64,000 nucleotides of DNA, taken from the NCBI GenBank assembly GCA_030432565.1, contig JAUIGV010000006.1:1-64000 (forward strand), given 5' to 3'. The notes under the pieces were generated by a model. The model ran no database searches and had not been told where the DNA came from. It worked only from the letters and a program-made list of their open reading frames with translations. How positions within the stretch are numbered: the stretch's first letter is position 1; each line of letters begins with the position of its first letter. The position numbers and the translations under genes are program-made. Below are positions 41,850-51,448 of the stretch, piece by piece. The DNA comes from Verrucomicrobiia bacterium (GTDB lineage: Bacteria > Verrucomicrobiota > Verrucomicrobiia > Verrucomicrobiales > Akkermansiaceae).

Positions 41850-43364
41850 GTGACCCCGGAACAAGATATTGTCGATCGCCTTCTTAAGGCGGGTTGCGGC
41901 GATTTCGTGGTTTGCGGAGGTGCCCGGAATGCCGGTCTGGTTGCTTTGCTGGAGGCGGCGGAGGGCTTGCAGGTCTGGAAGCACTTCGAAGAGCGCGGGG
42001 CGGCTTTTTTTGCGATGGGACGTGCCAAGGATACCGGGCGGCCTTGTGCAGTTGTGACCACGAGCGGCACGGCGGTGGCCGAGTGTCTGCCGGCGGTGAT
42101 CGAGGCTCACTATAGTTGTCTTCCGTTGGTGGTGTTGTCCGCGGACCGCCCCGAGACATTCCGAGGATCGGGGGCTCCGCAGGTGATTGATCAGGAAGGG
42201 ATTTTTGGAAACCATGCGGTGAGATCTCTTGACGGATGGAACGGTCACGGGCCTCTTCATTTGAATGTCCCGCTTGAGGAGGAAGTCATTGATTGTCCGG
42301 ATTGGCAGGCTGAGGTGGAAGGGTTCCTCCCGCAAAGGATTTCTTTTGAAGTACGAAGCTTACGCGACTTTCTTGACGACGGAGTCTTCAAGGGGATTGT
42401 TGCCATGGTGGGCGGGCTGGATCCTGAGGATCGGGAGGATGTTTTCTACTTCTTAAAAGATCTCGGGATTCCGGTAGTGGCGGATGTGAATAGCGGGATT
42501 CGGGAATTGCTTCAGGATCTTTTGGTTTCTGAAAAAACGTTTTCAGGGAATTTGCCCGGACGGGTTTTACGATTGGGTGAAGTTCCGGTGGGAAGACTCT
42601 GGCGTGACCTTGAGGCGAATCCCGCGACCTCGGTTCTTTCGATTTGCCGGAACGGCCTGCCGGGATTGGCGAGAAAATCGATGGTGATTCGTGGCGAGGT
42701 TGGCAGGGTGATTCGAGGATTGGGTGAGGCGGATTTTATTGGAGACATACGCGATGATTTTCCCAGAGGGCGGCCGATCTTTTCCCAGACTGACGAGAGA
42801 CTGGAATCGTTTCCAGACAGCGAGCCGGGATTGGTGAATCTGCTCTCGGTGTATGCCACAACGGGAGAGAGTCTTTTTATAGGCAACAGTTTGCCGATTC
42901 GAGAGTGGAATGAGTATGGTCAGAGGGAGACGCCGTATGCGCGCGTTTTTGCGAACCGGGGTGCGAACGGGATTGACGGACAGCTATCAAGTTGGCTGGG
43001 AGCCACAGCGGAGACTCCGGATTCGTGGGGTGTGTTTGGTGATTTGACGGCTCTCTATGATTTGGCGGCCCCGGCTATGTTTCCTCAAGTGGAGTGCCAG
43101 GGGCGTGTTCTGGTCGTGATCAACAACGGAGGGGGGCAAATTTTCGAGCGTCTTCCGAGGTTGTCGCAACTCGCTGAGAATCAAAAAGATGCCATTGTGC
43201 AGTCACAGAATGTTGATTTGAGAGGCTGGGCCCAGATGTGGAATCTGGATTACTTGCGAATCGAGAGTCGCGAGGGCTTCGACGCACTCGAGGTCGGAGA
43301 AAGGACCCTGTTGGTAGAGCTGATCCCCGATTCCGGCGAGACCGCGCAATTTTATGCGGTGTGA
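41850..43364 (+). CDS. menD: MenD, 2-succinyl-5-enolpyruvyl-6-hydroxy-3-cyclohexene-1-carboxylate synthase
   Basis: 504 residues from a GTG start. This thiamine-diphosphate enzyme adds the succinic semialdehyde unit of 2-oxoglutarate to isochorismate in menaquinone synthesis. Recognised by HFEERGAAFFAMGRAKDTGR with the thiamine-activating Glu, TTSGTAVAECLPAVIEA, SADRPE, GNSLPIREW, FANRGANGIDGQLSSWLG and the NNGGGQIFERLP tract. The usual PGSRSTPLTLA at the N-terminus reads CGGARNAGLVALL, keeping the Arg but not the serines. It follows fabF by three bases. Confidence 0.9.
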   Translation: MTPEQDIVDRLLKAGCGDFVVCGGARNAGLVALLEAAEGLQVWKHFEERGAAFFAMGRAKDTGRPCAVVTTSGTAVAECLPAVIEAHYSCLPLVVLSADRPETFRGSGAPQVIDQEGIFGNHAVRSLDGWNGHGPLHLNVPLEEEVIDCPDWQAEVEGFLPQRISFEVRSLRDFLDDGVFKGIVAMVGGLDPEDREDVFYFLKDLGIPVVADVNSGIRELLQDLLVSEKTFSGNLPGRVLRLGEVPVGRLWRDLEANPATSVLSICRNGLPGLARKSMVIRGEVGRVIRGLGEADFIGDIRDDFPRGRPIFSQTDERLESFPDSEPGLVNLLSVYATTGESLFIGNSLPIREWNEYGQRETPYARVFANRGANGIDGQLSSWLGATAETPDSWGVFGDLTALYDLAAPAMFPQVECQGRVLVVINNGGGQIFERLPRLSQLAENQKDAIVQSQNVDLRGWAQMWNLDYLRIESREGFDALEVGERTLLVELIPDSGETAQFYAV

Positions 43365-43409
43365 ACAGTCTTGCGCAAAGGGACACACTGAGTTACGCCG
43401 ATACCCGAC

Positions 43410-44174
43410 ATGAGGAAGCCAATTATCGCCGCCAACTGGAAGCTCAACAAAGGACCGTCCGACACCGAAGACTTTATAAAGAGTTTTGAGAGCAGACTAG
43501 CTGATCTCCCGAAAGGGGTCGACATCGTGATTGCTCCGCCCTTTGTATCGCTGCCGAAAGCCACCGAATTGCTGGCTCACTCCAAGGTCCGGGTCTCCGC
43601 CCAGAACATGAGCGAGAAAGATAATGGAGCCTTCACGGGCGAGGTGAGCGCTTTCATGTTGAAAGAGATTTTTGTCAACTACGTCATTCTTGGGCACTCC
43701 GAGCGGCGGGCGATTTACGGTGAATCGGACGAGTTGATCAATGCCAAGATTTTGAAAGCCCACGAAGTTGAGCTGAAGCCGATTTTTTGCATCGGAGAAA
43801 CCTTGCAAGAGCGCGAGGATGGCAAGTTGGAAGAGATTCTTCGTACTCAGATTACCGAAGGGATGAAGATTGTTTCCGAGAAGCAGGCACTCGATACGGT
43901 GATTGCCTACGAGCCTGTTTGGGCCATCGGAACCGGAGTGACTGCTTCGCCGAAGCAAGCGCAGGATGCCCACGAATTTGTTCGGTCGGTCCTGACCGAT
44001 CTCTACGGGATCTCAATCTCGGAAAAAATTCGTATTCAATACGGAGGTTCGGTGAAGCCGGATAACGCCGCTGAACTTCTTGGTCAGAAAGACATCGATG
44101 GTGCTCTCGTTGGGGGTGCCAGTCTTGAGGCGGCAAGTTTCGCCGAGCTGATCAAGAATGGTGTGGTAGAATAG
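43410..44174 (+). CDS. tpiA: Triose-phosphate isomerase
   Basis: 254 residues. Interconverts dihydroxyacetone phosphate and glyceraldehyde 3-phosphate in glycolysis. Catalytic residues are visible: Lys in AANWKLNKG, His in LGHSERR, and Glu in YEPVWAIGTG; the phosphate loop IQYGGSVKPDN and the end DGALVGGASL follow. It starts 46 bases after menD and ends eight bases before menF, so it lies inside the menaquinone gene group. Confidence 0.96.
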   Translation: MRKPIIAANWKLNKGPSDTEDFIKSFESRLADLPKGVDIVIAPPFVSLPKATELLAHSKVRVSAQNMSEKDNGAFTGEVSAFMLKEIFVNYVILGHSERRAIYGESDELINAKILKAHEVELKPIFCIGETLQEREDGKLEEILRTQITEGMKIVSEKQALDTVIAYEPVWAIGTGVTASPKQAQDAHEFVRSVLTDLYGISISEKIRIQYGGSVKPDNAAELLGQKDIDGALVGGASLEAASFAELIKNGVVE

Positions 44175-44181
44175 CCGCATC

Positions 44182-45168
44182 ATGGAAAGAGCGGTTTTTG
44201 GAACCCGGACCGGCGAGGTGCTCGTCGGCCATGGACCGTTCACGGCATTGGCGGAGCCACCGGCGGGAGGGGTGACGTTCTACAAGAATGACTTCTCCCT
44301 CAGTGTCGAGAAACCCTGGCTTGTTCCCAACCGAATCGAAGTCCTGGAAAAACCACCTGTCAGGGGCGAATGCCGGATCCAGTGGGAGGAACCTGATCCC
44401 GGGGAATTTGCCGAGGTTTTCCGGGAAATTTCCTCCGCGATCGGGCATGGTATGATCGAGAAATCGGTTCCGGTTGTGACCGAAAGAGGAAAAGGGACCT
44501 GCTCGCCCGAGACACTTCTGGCGTCGCTGCTGCAGTTGCCGAAGACCGTGCGGCCTTATGGTTGGATTGGCGAAAATGGGGGTTTTTTGGGGGCTACCCC
44601 GGAGGTGTTGTTTCGCTATTTCGACGGTCGGATTTATACGATGGCGCTGGCAGGAACTGCGCGCCGCGATGAGCAACGGCTTTTCGCGGTCGATGACAAG
44701 GAGATTCGCGAACACGAATTTGTCGCGCAGACCTTGATTGCGAAGCTCTCCGATCTGGGAATGGTGATTCGTCGCGAAAGGGACATCCTTGATTTGGGGC
44801 GGCTCATTCATTTTCAAACTCTCATCAAGGTAGAGCTCTATCAGTATCAGGAAACAAAGACCTTGATCGAGCGCTTGCATCCGACCCCTGCTTTGGGCCC
44901 ATTGCCCCGGACTCTGGAAACGATGGCGCAACTCACGGATTGGCGTGAGCGTCTGGGGTGTCCGGTTGAGTTCGGAGCGCCATTTGGGTTGTTACGTGAT
45001 GGTGATTTTGAAGCCTTGGTCGCGATTCGAATGGTGGCCTGGAATGGCGAGGACTTTCTGCTCCCCAGCGGTTGCGGAGTGATTCAGGAAAGTCGACTGG
45101 TGAGTGAGTGGCGCGAGCTCGCTTTGAAGAGGAATGCGGTGCGTGGCTTGTTTTTTCCTTTGAAATGA
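44182..45168 (+). CDS. menF: Isochorismate synthase, chorismate-binding family
   Basis: 328 residues, short compared with the 430 or so of E. coli MenF; the N-terminal regulatory-like part is reduced. The chorismate-binding core is recognisable: FLGATPEVLFRYFDGRIYTMALAGTARR, EIREHEFVAQTLIAKL, HFQTLIKVEL, LHPTPALGPLPR and SGCGVIQESRLVSEW, with the metal-binding Glu residues. Isochorismate synthase makes the first menaquinone intermediate, and menD two genes upstream supports that over anthranilate or para-aminobenzoate synthase. It overlaps the next gene by four bases. Confidence 0.85.
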   Translation: MERAVFGTRTGEVLVGHGPFTALAEPPAGGVTFYKNDFSLSVEKPWLVPNRIEVLEKPPVRGECRIQWEEPDPGEFAEVFREISSAIGHGMIEKSVPVVTERGKGTCSPETLLASLLQLPKTVRPYGWIGENGGFLGATPEVLFRYFDGRIYTMALAGTARRDEQRLFAVDDKEIREHEFVAQTLIAKLSDLGMVIRRERDILDLGRLIHFQTLIKVELYQYQETKTLIERLHPTPALGPLPRTLETMAQLTDWRERLGCPVEFGAPFGLLRDGDFEALVAIRMVAWNGEDFLLPSGCGVIQESRLVSEWRELALKRNAVRGLFFPLK

Positions 45169-45641
45169 AGATTCCGGAATTGCTGCAGTTGGCGGAGAAG
45201 CTCGATGAGTTTTCCCATTTGGTGGTTTGGGAAAAGAGCGAAGGTTTCGAGGTGGTGGCGGTTGTTGTCGAAGATTTTCAGGATGCCTTTCCCTTGCCGA
45301 TGGGGGTGCAAGCAGCGGCGGCCGAACTCGGGATGCTTCTTGATACGACGACGGCAGCGAGGCTGAAAATTGAGGGGATGCCCGGGGACTTTTGGGAGGA
45401 GCTCGATGAAGTTGACTACGGAAATAATCTGAAAGTATCCAGACTTGGATTGCCTGGTCGAAAGTATCTGGAAATTTTTCATGCGGTGAATTCCGGGGCC
45501 GCTTTCGATCGTTCTTCATTGGTTGGTTTTGATTTCACCGAAGGGGAGCTTTTGAATATTGCCCGTTGGCTTCGTGAAGAATCCCTCTTTGACCATCGCC
45601 GTGGTGATCTTCTAATGGAGATTCTCACACATCTTCGGTGA
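45165..45641 (+). CDS. Unknown small soluble protein coupled to menF
   Basis: 158 residues from the ATG at 45165, which overlaps the menF stop (ATGA). No signal peptide or membrane segment. Hydrophobic and charged alternation suggests an alpha/beta fold (LVVWEKSEGFEVVAVVVEDF, MEILTHLR end). I do not recognise the family. Coupling with menF suggests a link with menaquinone or shikimate metabolism, but nothing in the sequence proves it. Confidence 0.6.
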   Translation: MKIPELLQLAEKLDEFSHLVVWEKSEGFEVVAVVVEDFQDAFPLPMGVQAAAAELGMLLDTTTAARLKIEGMPGDFWEELDEVDYGNNLKVSRLGLPGRKYLEIFHAVNSGAAFDRSSLVGFDFTEGELLNIARWLREESLFDHRRGDLLMEILTHLR

Positions 45642-45732
45642 AACACGGGGTTTCTTTACGGGGGATCCGGATTTTGTGCAATCCGAAGCAAGTGGTGACA
45701 AGACAGGGAGTGTTGTGTGAAATCAAAGTGTG

Positions 45733-46215
45733 ATGGGATCGAAAGTCTGGTATCTGGAACTTGTGGAGAGGGCTCAATTTGTCTCTTCCATGATCCCTGA
45801 GGGCCTTGAACTCCGGGAAGTTCACGAGGCTTCGATGAATGCTCGATTTTATCGAGAAGTTGGGAGCCTTTGGCATTGGACTGATCGCTTGAGCTGGACT
45901 GATCGTCAGTGGGAAAATTGGGTGAATCGCGAAAATCTAAAAACGTGGATCGCCCATTTTGAAGGTGAGGAAGCGGGATATGTCGAGATGGAGTTCCAGG
46001 AGGCGGGAAGTGTGGAGATCGTATATTTCGGGCTGCTCCCGTCTATGATTGGAAAAGGTCTTGGGGGAGGAATGCTTTCTCTTTCTGTTCAGGAAGCCTG
46101 GAAAATCGAAGGGACCCAAAGGGTATGGCTGCATACTTGTAGCGAGGACCACCCTCATGCGCTCGGCAACTATGAGAAACGAGGATTCCGCTTGTTTCGG
46201 GTCGAGGAGATATAA
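45733..46215 (+). CDS. GNAT-family N-acetyltransferase
   Basis: 160 residues from ATG 45733; a GTG three bases earlier is also possible. The acetyl-CoA site is typical: VEIVYFGLLPSMIGKGLGGGML, a Q/RxxGxG/A-like signature, followed by HTCSEDHPHALGNYEKRGFRLF. An N-terminal beta-alpha region (ELREVHEASMNARFYREVGS) precedes it. Substrate unknown. Soluble; no operon partner is evident downstream. Confidence 0.85.
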   Translation: MGSKVWYLELVERAQFVSSMIPEGLELREVHEASMNARFYREVGSLWHWTDRLSWTDRQWENWVNRENLKTWIAHFEGEEAGYVEMEFQEAGSVEIVYFGLLPSMIGKGLGGGMLSLSVQEAWKIEGTQRVWLHTCSEDHPHALGNYEKRGFRLFRVEEI

Positions 46216-46292
46216 TCCCGGGGGAGTTTGTAGCCCCGCTCCGGTCGGGTGTATGGTATCAATCGGGGAAGCCGGAATTTCTTGGGAAGCTC

Positions 46293-46571
46293 ATGATATG
46301 GGGCGTGATGGCTCTCTATTTGGCAGGGGTTGTGATGTTTTCACGTTGGTGTATCGACGATGCGGGGCGCAGAGGATGCTCCAGGGTGTTTGTCTTGCCG
46401 GGGGTGGTGGGCTGTTTTCCAATTGGCTGGATGATCTGGCTCATCTGCCGGCCTCCGGTTCAAAAAAGCTTTGTCGGGCGATTTGTTGGCACTCAGAAAT
46501 CTTTGCGAGGAAATGTGGTCCGATCGAAAAAAAAAAGGACGAAGCCCGGCAAGGCTTCGTCCTTTGATTAG
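46293..46571 (+). CDS. Possible small membrane protein ending in a terminator
   Basis: 92 residues. Two hydrophobic segments, at about 4-17 (GVMALYLAGVVMFS) and 35-51 (FVLPGVVGCFPIGWMIWLI), followed by a basic tail (RSKKKRTKPGKASSFD). The tail is encoded by the minus-strand terminator of the selenoprotein gene, which casts doubt on the frame being real past residue 75. No clear ribosome binding site. It might be a genuine small gene whose end drifted into the terminator. Confidence 0.4.
   Translation: MIWGVMALYLAGVVMFSRWCIDDAGRRGCSRVFVLPGVVGCFPIGWMIWLICRPPVQKSFVGRFVGTQKSLRGNVVRSKKKRTKPGKASSFD
46526..46565 (-). terminator. Intrinsic terminator after the Sec-TlpA gene
   Basis: AAAGGACGAAGCC pairs with GGCTTCGTCCTTT (46534-46546 with 46553-46565) over a six-base loop, and on the minus strand a run of T follows (A-rich 46527-46536). 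It lies about 25 bases past the stop of the thioredoxin-like gene. Confidence 0.92.
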
Positions 46572-46589
46572 TCTTGAGCCGGGATGGCG

Positions 46590-47648
46590 TTACTCGCCTT
46601 CCATCTCTTTTAGAAGAGTATCGACAGCCTCGTCCATAGCCTTGCCACGAGTGTTCTTGTAGCGAATCACGCCTTTGGCATCGATGACGTAAATTGTGGG
46701 CCAACCTCGAACAGCCCATGCCTTGGCGATGGGTCCACCGGTTTTTCCTCCGTCCCAGAATGAGGGCCAGGTGATGTTGTTTTCTTTGATGGCCTTCTTG
46801 TATTTTTCAGCGGGGTCGCTGTTGACACCGAGAATGGTGAAGGGCTTGTCTTTCAATCTCTCAACGAGCGACCGCTCGTGAGGATACATGGCGCGGCAGG
46901 GACCTCACCAATCACCCCAGAAATCAAGGACAACGATCTTGCCCTTGTAATCCGAGAGTTTCATTTCATTCCCGTCAACATCCTTACCGATGATTTCGGG
47001 AGCTGGTTTCCCAATTGCCAATTTTTCTTTTGCTTCAACGGTGGCCTTCATCATTGCTGCAACCTTTCGGCCTCTGACTTCGAGGTCGGCATGTTCGGAG
47101 TTCAGTTTTTCGACAATGGCCTTGTATTCTTCGGCTTTTGCCGGATCGCGTTCCATCTGCATTGCCTGAACGTAGAGGGCGGAACCTTGGGCTTCCTTTA
47201 CTTCGCTCTTTTCAACTACGTTTGCAAGAAAGGCCCGGGCTTCTTCGCTGTTGGCACTGTAGAGCGAAAGGACGACTGTGGAGAGTTCGCTACTATCAAG
47301 ATGGTGTTCTTCAAGAGCTGCAAACATCTCCGGCGACAAAGCCTGCCCCCGGCTACGGCCTGACATCCAGGAGATGGCCTTGAGGCTCGCTTCGTCAGCG
47401 GGGTTTTTTCTCACGATGGCAGAGAGTGCATCGATGGTGTCCTTGGGTTGCGGATATCCTTTTTGGTAGGCCTCCCGCTGTTGCTCCCGGGGGAGGGCGC
47501 GGACCTCCTCCATGAATTTGGCAACCGCAGCATCCTGGGTTGCGATGAGTTCGCTGATTTGGTCAGCGACTTTGTTTTTGGTGTCGGTTTGTGCCACCGT
47601 GAGCCCGGCGGCGGCAACCAACATTACGAGTAATGTTTTTGCCTTCAT
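46590..47648 (-). CDS. TlpA-like thioredoxin, probable selenoprotein (UGA at residue 248)
   Basis: 352 residues if the TGA at 46907..46905 is read as selenocysteine. A signal peptide (MKAKTLLVMLVAAAGLTVAQ) and a helical region (about 20-210) lead to a TlpA/thioredoxin domain (about 215-352). Its active site reads FWGDW-U-GPCRAMYPHE, so Sec248 and Cys251 replace the usual WCxxC. A cis-Pro (RGWPTIYVID) lies in its proper place. The reading frame is continuous across the UGA and both halves have full TlpA homology. A hairpin with a GGTC loop follows 22 bases downstream. Read naively it gives a truncated 247-residue protein and a separate 99-residue fragment (46590..46889). It is probably periplasmic and redox-active. 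A nonsense mutation cannot be excluded. Confidence 0.85.
46860..46882 (-). promoter_or_regulatory. Candidate bacterial SECIS hairpin
   Basis: On the minus strand, starting 22 bases after the UGA, CTCA-CGAGC pairs with GCTCG-TTGAG (one unpaired T on the 3' side), with apical loop GGTC. A GG(T/U)-containing loop on a short stem with a bulged U at the base, at this distance from the UGA, is the general form of known SelB-binding SECIS elements. It lies within the coding sequence, as bacterial SECIS elements do. Not tested by folding software. Confidence 0.65.
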
Positions 47649-47739
47649 GAGGGAGCTTTTAGATGAAATCTCCGAGGTGTCGATCAGGGAGTAATCAGCG
47701 GGGACTTTACTTATGGGATGAGGCGTTCACTTTTTTGAA

Positions 47740-50235
47740 GTGCCGCAGTTGGATCCCTCAATCGTTAACGATGCTTCCTCGAGCGCCGAGGTGCTCGATG
47801 CATTCCTCGAGTATCTCATCGAAAGTGGAATCGAACCCTACGACCACCAGGAAGAGGCAATTCTGGAGCTATATGAGGGGAAGAATGTCATTCTTAATAC
47901 GCCGACTGGTTCCGGGAAGTCTTTGGTGGCGCTCGCACTCCACTTTCGGGCGATTTGCCAGGGACGGCGATCATTCTACACCGTGCCGATCAAGGCGCTG
48001 GCGAATGAGAAATTTCTCTCGCTCTGTGAAACCTTTGGGCCGGAGCAGGTCGGGATGATTACCGGAGATGCCACGGTAAATGCCGGGGCGCCGGTGATTT
48101 GTTGCACGGCAGAGATTCTTTCCAACATGGCTCTGCGGGAGGGATCGCTGGCAAAGGTGGATGAAGTCATTATGGATGAATTTCACTACTATTCGGATCA
48201 TGAACGGGGGGTGGCCTGGCAGGTTCCTTTGCTGACCCTTCCACAGGCTCGTTTTCTTTTGATGTCGGCGACTTTGGGCGAGACCGATTTCTTCCAGAAA
48301 GAACTGACAGAGCTTACGGGGGCGAAAACGGTATTGGTGAAATCGGAAGATCGCCCGGTTCCTCTGGAGTTTTCTTACAGCACGACCTCACTGGAAGACC
48401 AGGTGGAGGAATTGGTGGAGGGTGATAAGTCGCCGGTTTATCTCGTTCATTTTACCCAGTTGGCTTGCGCCCGGACCGCGCAAAACTTGATGAGTCGTAA
48501 CTTTTGTTCGAAGGAGGAAAAGGCTGCGATCGCCGAGGTTCTTCAGGATGCTGATTTCAAGAGCCCTTACGGGAAGGAAATGAGGAAGCTTCTGCGACAT
48601 GGTCTCGGGATCCACCACGCGGGATTGTTGCCGAAGTATCGGGTTCTGGTTGAGAAACTCGCGCAGCGTGGGCTGATGAAAGTGATCTGCGGCACCGATA
48701 CTCTCGGGGTGGGGGTGAATGTTCCGATCCGGACCGTCCTCTTTACCCAGCTTTATAAATACGGGGGGCAAAGTACGAAGATTCTCGCTGTTCGGGATTT
48801 TCGGCAGATTTGCGGACGTGCGGGCAGACGGGGGTTCGATGATGTGGGCTACGTTGTGGCCCAAGCTCCAGAGTATGTCATTGAAAATTTGAAGGCGGAT
48901 GCAAAGGCCGCTGCGAAGGGAAAGAAGAGCAAAGCCCAGAAGAAGAGGCCTCCGGAAAAGGGGTTTGTGAACTGGGATGAGAAGACCTTTGAAAAGCTCC
49001 AGAGTGCTCCGCCGGAGAAGCTGGTTTCGAGTTTCAATATTCGCCACGGGACTTTGTTGAATGTGCTCTCGCGGGAGCATGAGGACGGGTGTGCGGAGCT
49101 GCGGCGGCTTATTGAGGCTTGTCACGAGACTCCGGTTCGGAAAAAAGCCCTGCGGAAGCAGGCCTTTGCACTTTTCCGGGGACTGGTGGAGGGAAATGTC
49201 CTCACGATTATCCCCAAAAATGAGCGGACGGGCCCGGCCAAGGTGAAGTTGAATGTCGAGTTGCAGGACGACTTTACCATGAATCAGGCTCTTGGCCTCT
49301 ATCTCATTGAGACGATCCCCAAGCTCGATCGTGAGGCTCCTGATTATGTGGTGAACATGCTCTCGCTGATCGAAGCCATTCTTGAAGATCCGACGGCGGT
49401 GATCCGGAAGCAGGTCGACAAGATTAAGTCGGCCCTGGTGGCGCAGATGAAGGAAGACGGAGTGGAATACGATGATCGTATGGATGCGCTGGACGAGGTC
49501 GAGCATCCCAAGCCGGGAAAAGATTTTATTTATCAAACTTACAACGACTTCGTTCTGCTAAACCCGTGGGCCAGGGAGGCTGGAGTTCGGCCCAAGTCGA
49601 TTGTGAGGGAGATGTTTGAGAACTGGTCTTCTTTTGAGGATTACGTGAAGAATTACGGGCTGGAGCGTAGTGAAGCGGTGCTGCTTAGGCACCTTTCGGA
49701 AGTTTACAAGGTGTTGGTGCAAACGGTGCCACCGGCCTTGAAGACACCGGAGGTGGAGGAGGCCGAGTCGTTTTTGGAAGGGATGGTGAGGGAGGTGGAT
49801 TCCAGTCTTATCGACGAATGGGAGAAGCTTCGAAATTCGGACGAGGAAATGGAAGAGGTCGGGAAGCCTCCTGAAAAGGAGATTCCGTTCACGAGACGAA
49901 AGGCTGAATTCCTCCGCGCGACGCGTCGGGCGGTCTTTGATTTTGTGAAGGAGATCTCACGTGAGAATTACGAAGTTGCGGCAGAAATTGTGGGAGGCAA
50001 GGCACTGGAGATTCGTGAGATGATGGCGGGTTACTTTGAGGAACATGGAATCATCCGAATGGACCCGGAGGCCCGGAGTACGAAGTATCTCCGAGTTGAA
50101 GGAGATCGTCTGGAGCAGATTTTGATTGATGAGGAAGGTCTCAATGACTGGAGTGCGGTTTTAGAGGTGGACCGGGCGAAGTCAGATGAGGAGAACCGGG
50201 TGGTTCTTGGACTCCTGGGAGTGGGACCATTTTAG
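47740..50235 (+). CDS. Ski2-like DEAD/DEAH-box helicase (DUF3516-type)
   Basis: 831 residues from a GTG start. The ATPase core is complete: TPTGSGKS (Walker A), DEFHYY (Walker B in DEFH form), SAT motif, and [20 protein letters not shown] for motif VI. The middle has the Ski2-family winged-helix and ratchet-like region ([45 protein letters not shown]). The C-terminal 350 residues resemble DUF3516 of actinobacterial helicases. Likely RNA substrate, by family, in RNA processing or decay; not certain. Ends convergent with pelA (4-base overlap). Confidence 0.88.
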   Translation: MPQLDPSIVNDASSSAEVLDAFLEYLIESGIEPYDHQEEAILELYEGKNVILNTPTGSGKSLVALALHFRAICQGRRSFYTVPIKALANEKFLSLCETFGPEQVGMITGDATVNAGAPVICCTAEILSNMALREGSLAKVDEVIMDEFHYYSDHERGVAWQVPLLTLPQARFLLMSATLGETDFFQKELTELTGAKTVLVKSEDRPVPLEFSYSTTSLEDQVEELVEGDKSPVYLVHFTQLACARTAQNLMSRNFCSKEEKAAIAEVLQDADFKSPYGKEMRKLLRHGLGIHHAGLLPKYRVLVEKLAQRGLMKVICGTDTLGVGVNVPIRTVLFTQLYKYGGQSTKILAVRDFRQICGRAGRRGFDDVGYVVAQAPEYVIENLKADAKAAAKGKKSKAQKKRPPEKGFVNWDEKTFEKLQSAPPEKLVSSFNIRHGTLLNVLSREHEDGCAELRRLIEACHETPVRKKALRKQAFALFRGLVEGNVLTIIPKNERTGPAKVKLNVELQDDFTMNQALGLYLIETIPKLDREAPDYVVNMLSLIEAILEDPTAVIRKQVDKIKSALVAQMKEDGVEYDDRMDALDEVEHPKPGKDFIYQTYNDFVLLNPWAREAGVRPKSIVREMFENWSSFEDYVKNYGLERSEAVLLRHLSEVYKVLVQTVPPALKTPEVEEAESFLEGMVREVDSSLIDEWEKLRNSDEEMEEVGKPPEKEIPFTRRKAEFLRATRRAVFDFVKEISRENYEVAAEIVGGKALEIREMMAGYFEEHGIIRMDPEARSTKYLRVEGDRLEQILIDEEGLNDWSAVLEVDRAKSDEENRVVLGLLGVGPF

Positions 50236-51257
50236 TTCTCGAGTGCTTGTTTCCACTCGGGGTAATCGTTGAGAATCGAGCGAGGATTGCTGACATACCA
50301 GGCATAGCCATTGCGGCGTTCGGCTTCGATTTCTGCGAACGAGGATTTGATGATGCCGTCGCGGCCGGAGAAGATGGGCTCGCCGGTTTTGAGATCGGAG
50401 AAGCGGGCCCAGAGTGGTGGGGCGTTTTTGTCTTCGACGATGATTCGGTTGCCGTCTTTTTTGTCGATTCGTATTCCGTTGATTTGATGAGCGCGGAACC
50501 AGGCGACGGCTCCTTCAATAGATTCACGAACCCGGGTTGACGGACTTTTGATCTCCATCAGGTATCTCACGATCCCGGCGCTTTCACCTCCGCTGAATGA
50601 CGGGTGTTCGTATGACCGGGCCTTGGCGGGGAGGAGGGTTTTGGCGTCGTGTTGGGCACACCAGACTGTGGGTTTTTCATCAACATAGATTTGGGTGTTG
50701 AGGATACAATCGAGGCCTTGGGAGAGGGCGCTCTTGATGGCGGTTTTTTCCTGATCCATGAGGAAGGTTGGAGGTTTTTCAAGGAGATCGCGTAGGTAGG
50801 TCATGACCCCGATCATGGCGCCGTCGTTGTAAGTGATGTGCAGGCTGTATCCGGAATGATTTGGACGCTGGGGCCAGCCTCCGTTGGGGTATTGGCTTTT
50901 AAGGAGGAAAGAGAGGCCGCGATGAAGAGAGGATTCGATCTCGGAATCGGGTTTGGCCTGCCAGACCTGGGTGAGAAACTTAAGGGGAGTGTAGGTGGCT
51001 CCATTGTCGATGGTGGCTTCCTTCAAGGCGCCGCGTTGTTCGGCGAGCCTTTTGAGACCGTCAAGATCGAGATCGGACGAAAAATCGGTATTCTTGGGCC
51101 AGCCTCCATTGCTCTTTTGGTAAAGCATGACCTTTTCGGCAAGTTCGCGGGCTTCTGCCGACCCATACCAATCTTCTTTTTGTTTGAGTGCGCTCTTCCA
51201 TGTCGTTTTTGCTTCGAGCAGGCAAAGTGTGGAAAGAAAAAGAAGAATGTGCCTCAT
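50232..51257 (-). CDS. pelA: Secreted pectate lyase, PL10 family
   Basis: 341 residues from ATG 51257 with a signal peptide ([16 protein letters not shown]). Family tracts: [68 protein letters not shown] and [22 protein letters not shown]10 lyases cut polygalacturonate by beta-elimination in a calcium-dependent manner. An upstream extension to 51440 is ignored because the signal peptide starts at 51257. It does not sit beside other pectin genes here. Confidence 0.88.
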   Translation of the reverse strand: MRHILLFLSTLCLLEAKTTWKSALKQKEDWYGSAEARELAEKVMLYQKSNGGWPKNTDFSSDLDLDGLKRLAEQRGALKEATIDNGATYTPLKFLTQVWQAKPDSEIESSLHRGLSFLLKSQYPNGGWPQRPNHSGYSLHITYNDGAMIGVMTYLRDLLEKPPTFLMDQEKTAIKSALSQGLDCILNTQIYVDEKPTVWCAQHDAKTLLPAKARSYEHPSFSGGESAGIVRYLMEIKSPSTRVRESIEGAVAWFRAHQINGIRIDKKDGNRIIVEDKNAPPLWARFSDLKTGEPIFSGRDGIIKSSFAEIEAERRNGYAWYVSNPRSILNDYPEWKQALEN

Positions 51258-51313
51258 TGGCTTGGAATACGCGACGAAGTGAACTTTTGTTCCACTGCGA
51301 ATTAGAATCGGCC

Positions 51314-51448
51314 CTATTTGGGTGAATCTTTGGGGCAGGCACAGCTTCCGCTTCCACAGGATTTTTTGCCCCGGCGAAGGCGCGCGATGAAGGTAATCAC
51401 CGTGAGGAGAACGACGGTGATGGCTGCAGGTGATTGCCAATCGGTCAT
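51314..51448 (-). CDS. FeoB-associated Cys-rich membrane protein
   Basis: 44 residues from ATG 51448, which overlaps the feoB stop (ATGA). One transmembrane helix (about 6-24, PAAITVVLLTVITFIARL) is followed by a short Cys-rich tail, KKSCGSGSCACPKDSPK. Small membrane proteins of this type often follow feoB and are annotated as FeoB-associated Cys-rich proteins. The tail could bind iron or an iron-sulfur cluster; its role is not established. Confidence 0.82.
   Translation of the reverse strand: MTDWQSPAAITVVLLTVITFIARLRRGKKSCGSGSCACPKDSPK

Noticed and set aside
46049-46567. A 172-codon frame overlapping the GNAT gene
   Set aside because: It overlaps the GNAT gene in another frame and has no fold. 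The GNAT frame has the acetyl-CoA motif.
46905-47648. Reading the Sec-TlpA gene as two separate genes, one truncated at 46907
   Set aside because: The two frames are the same frame, the junction is inside the WCxxC motif and the downstream part has no start of its own other than an internal Met. A nonsense mutation remains possible but is less likely with the hairpin present.
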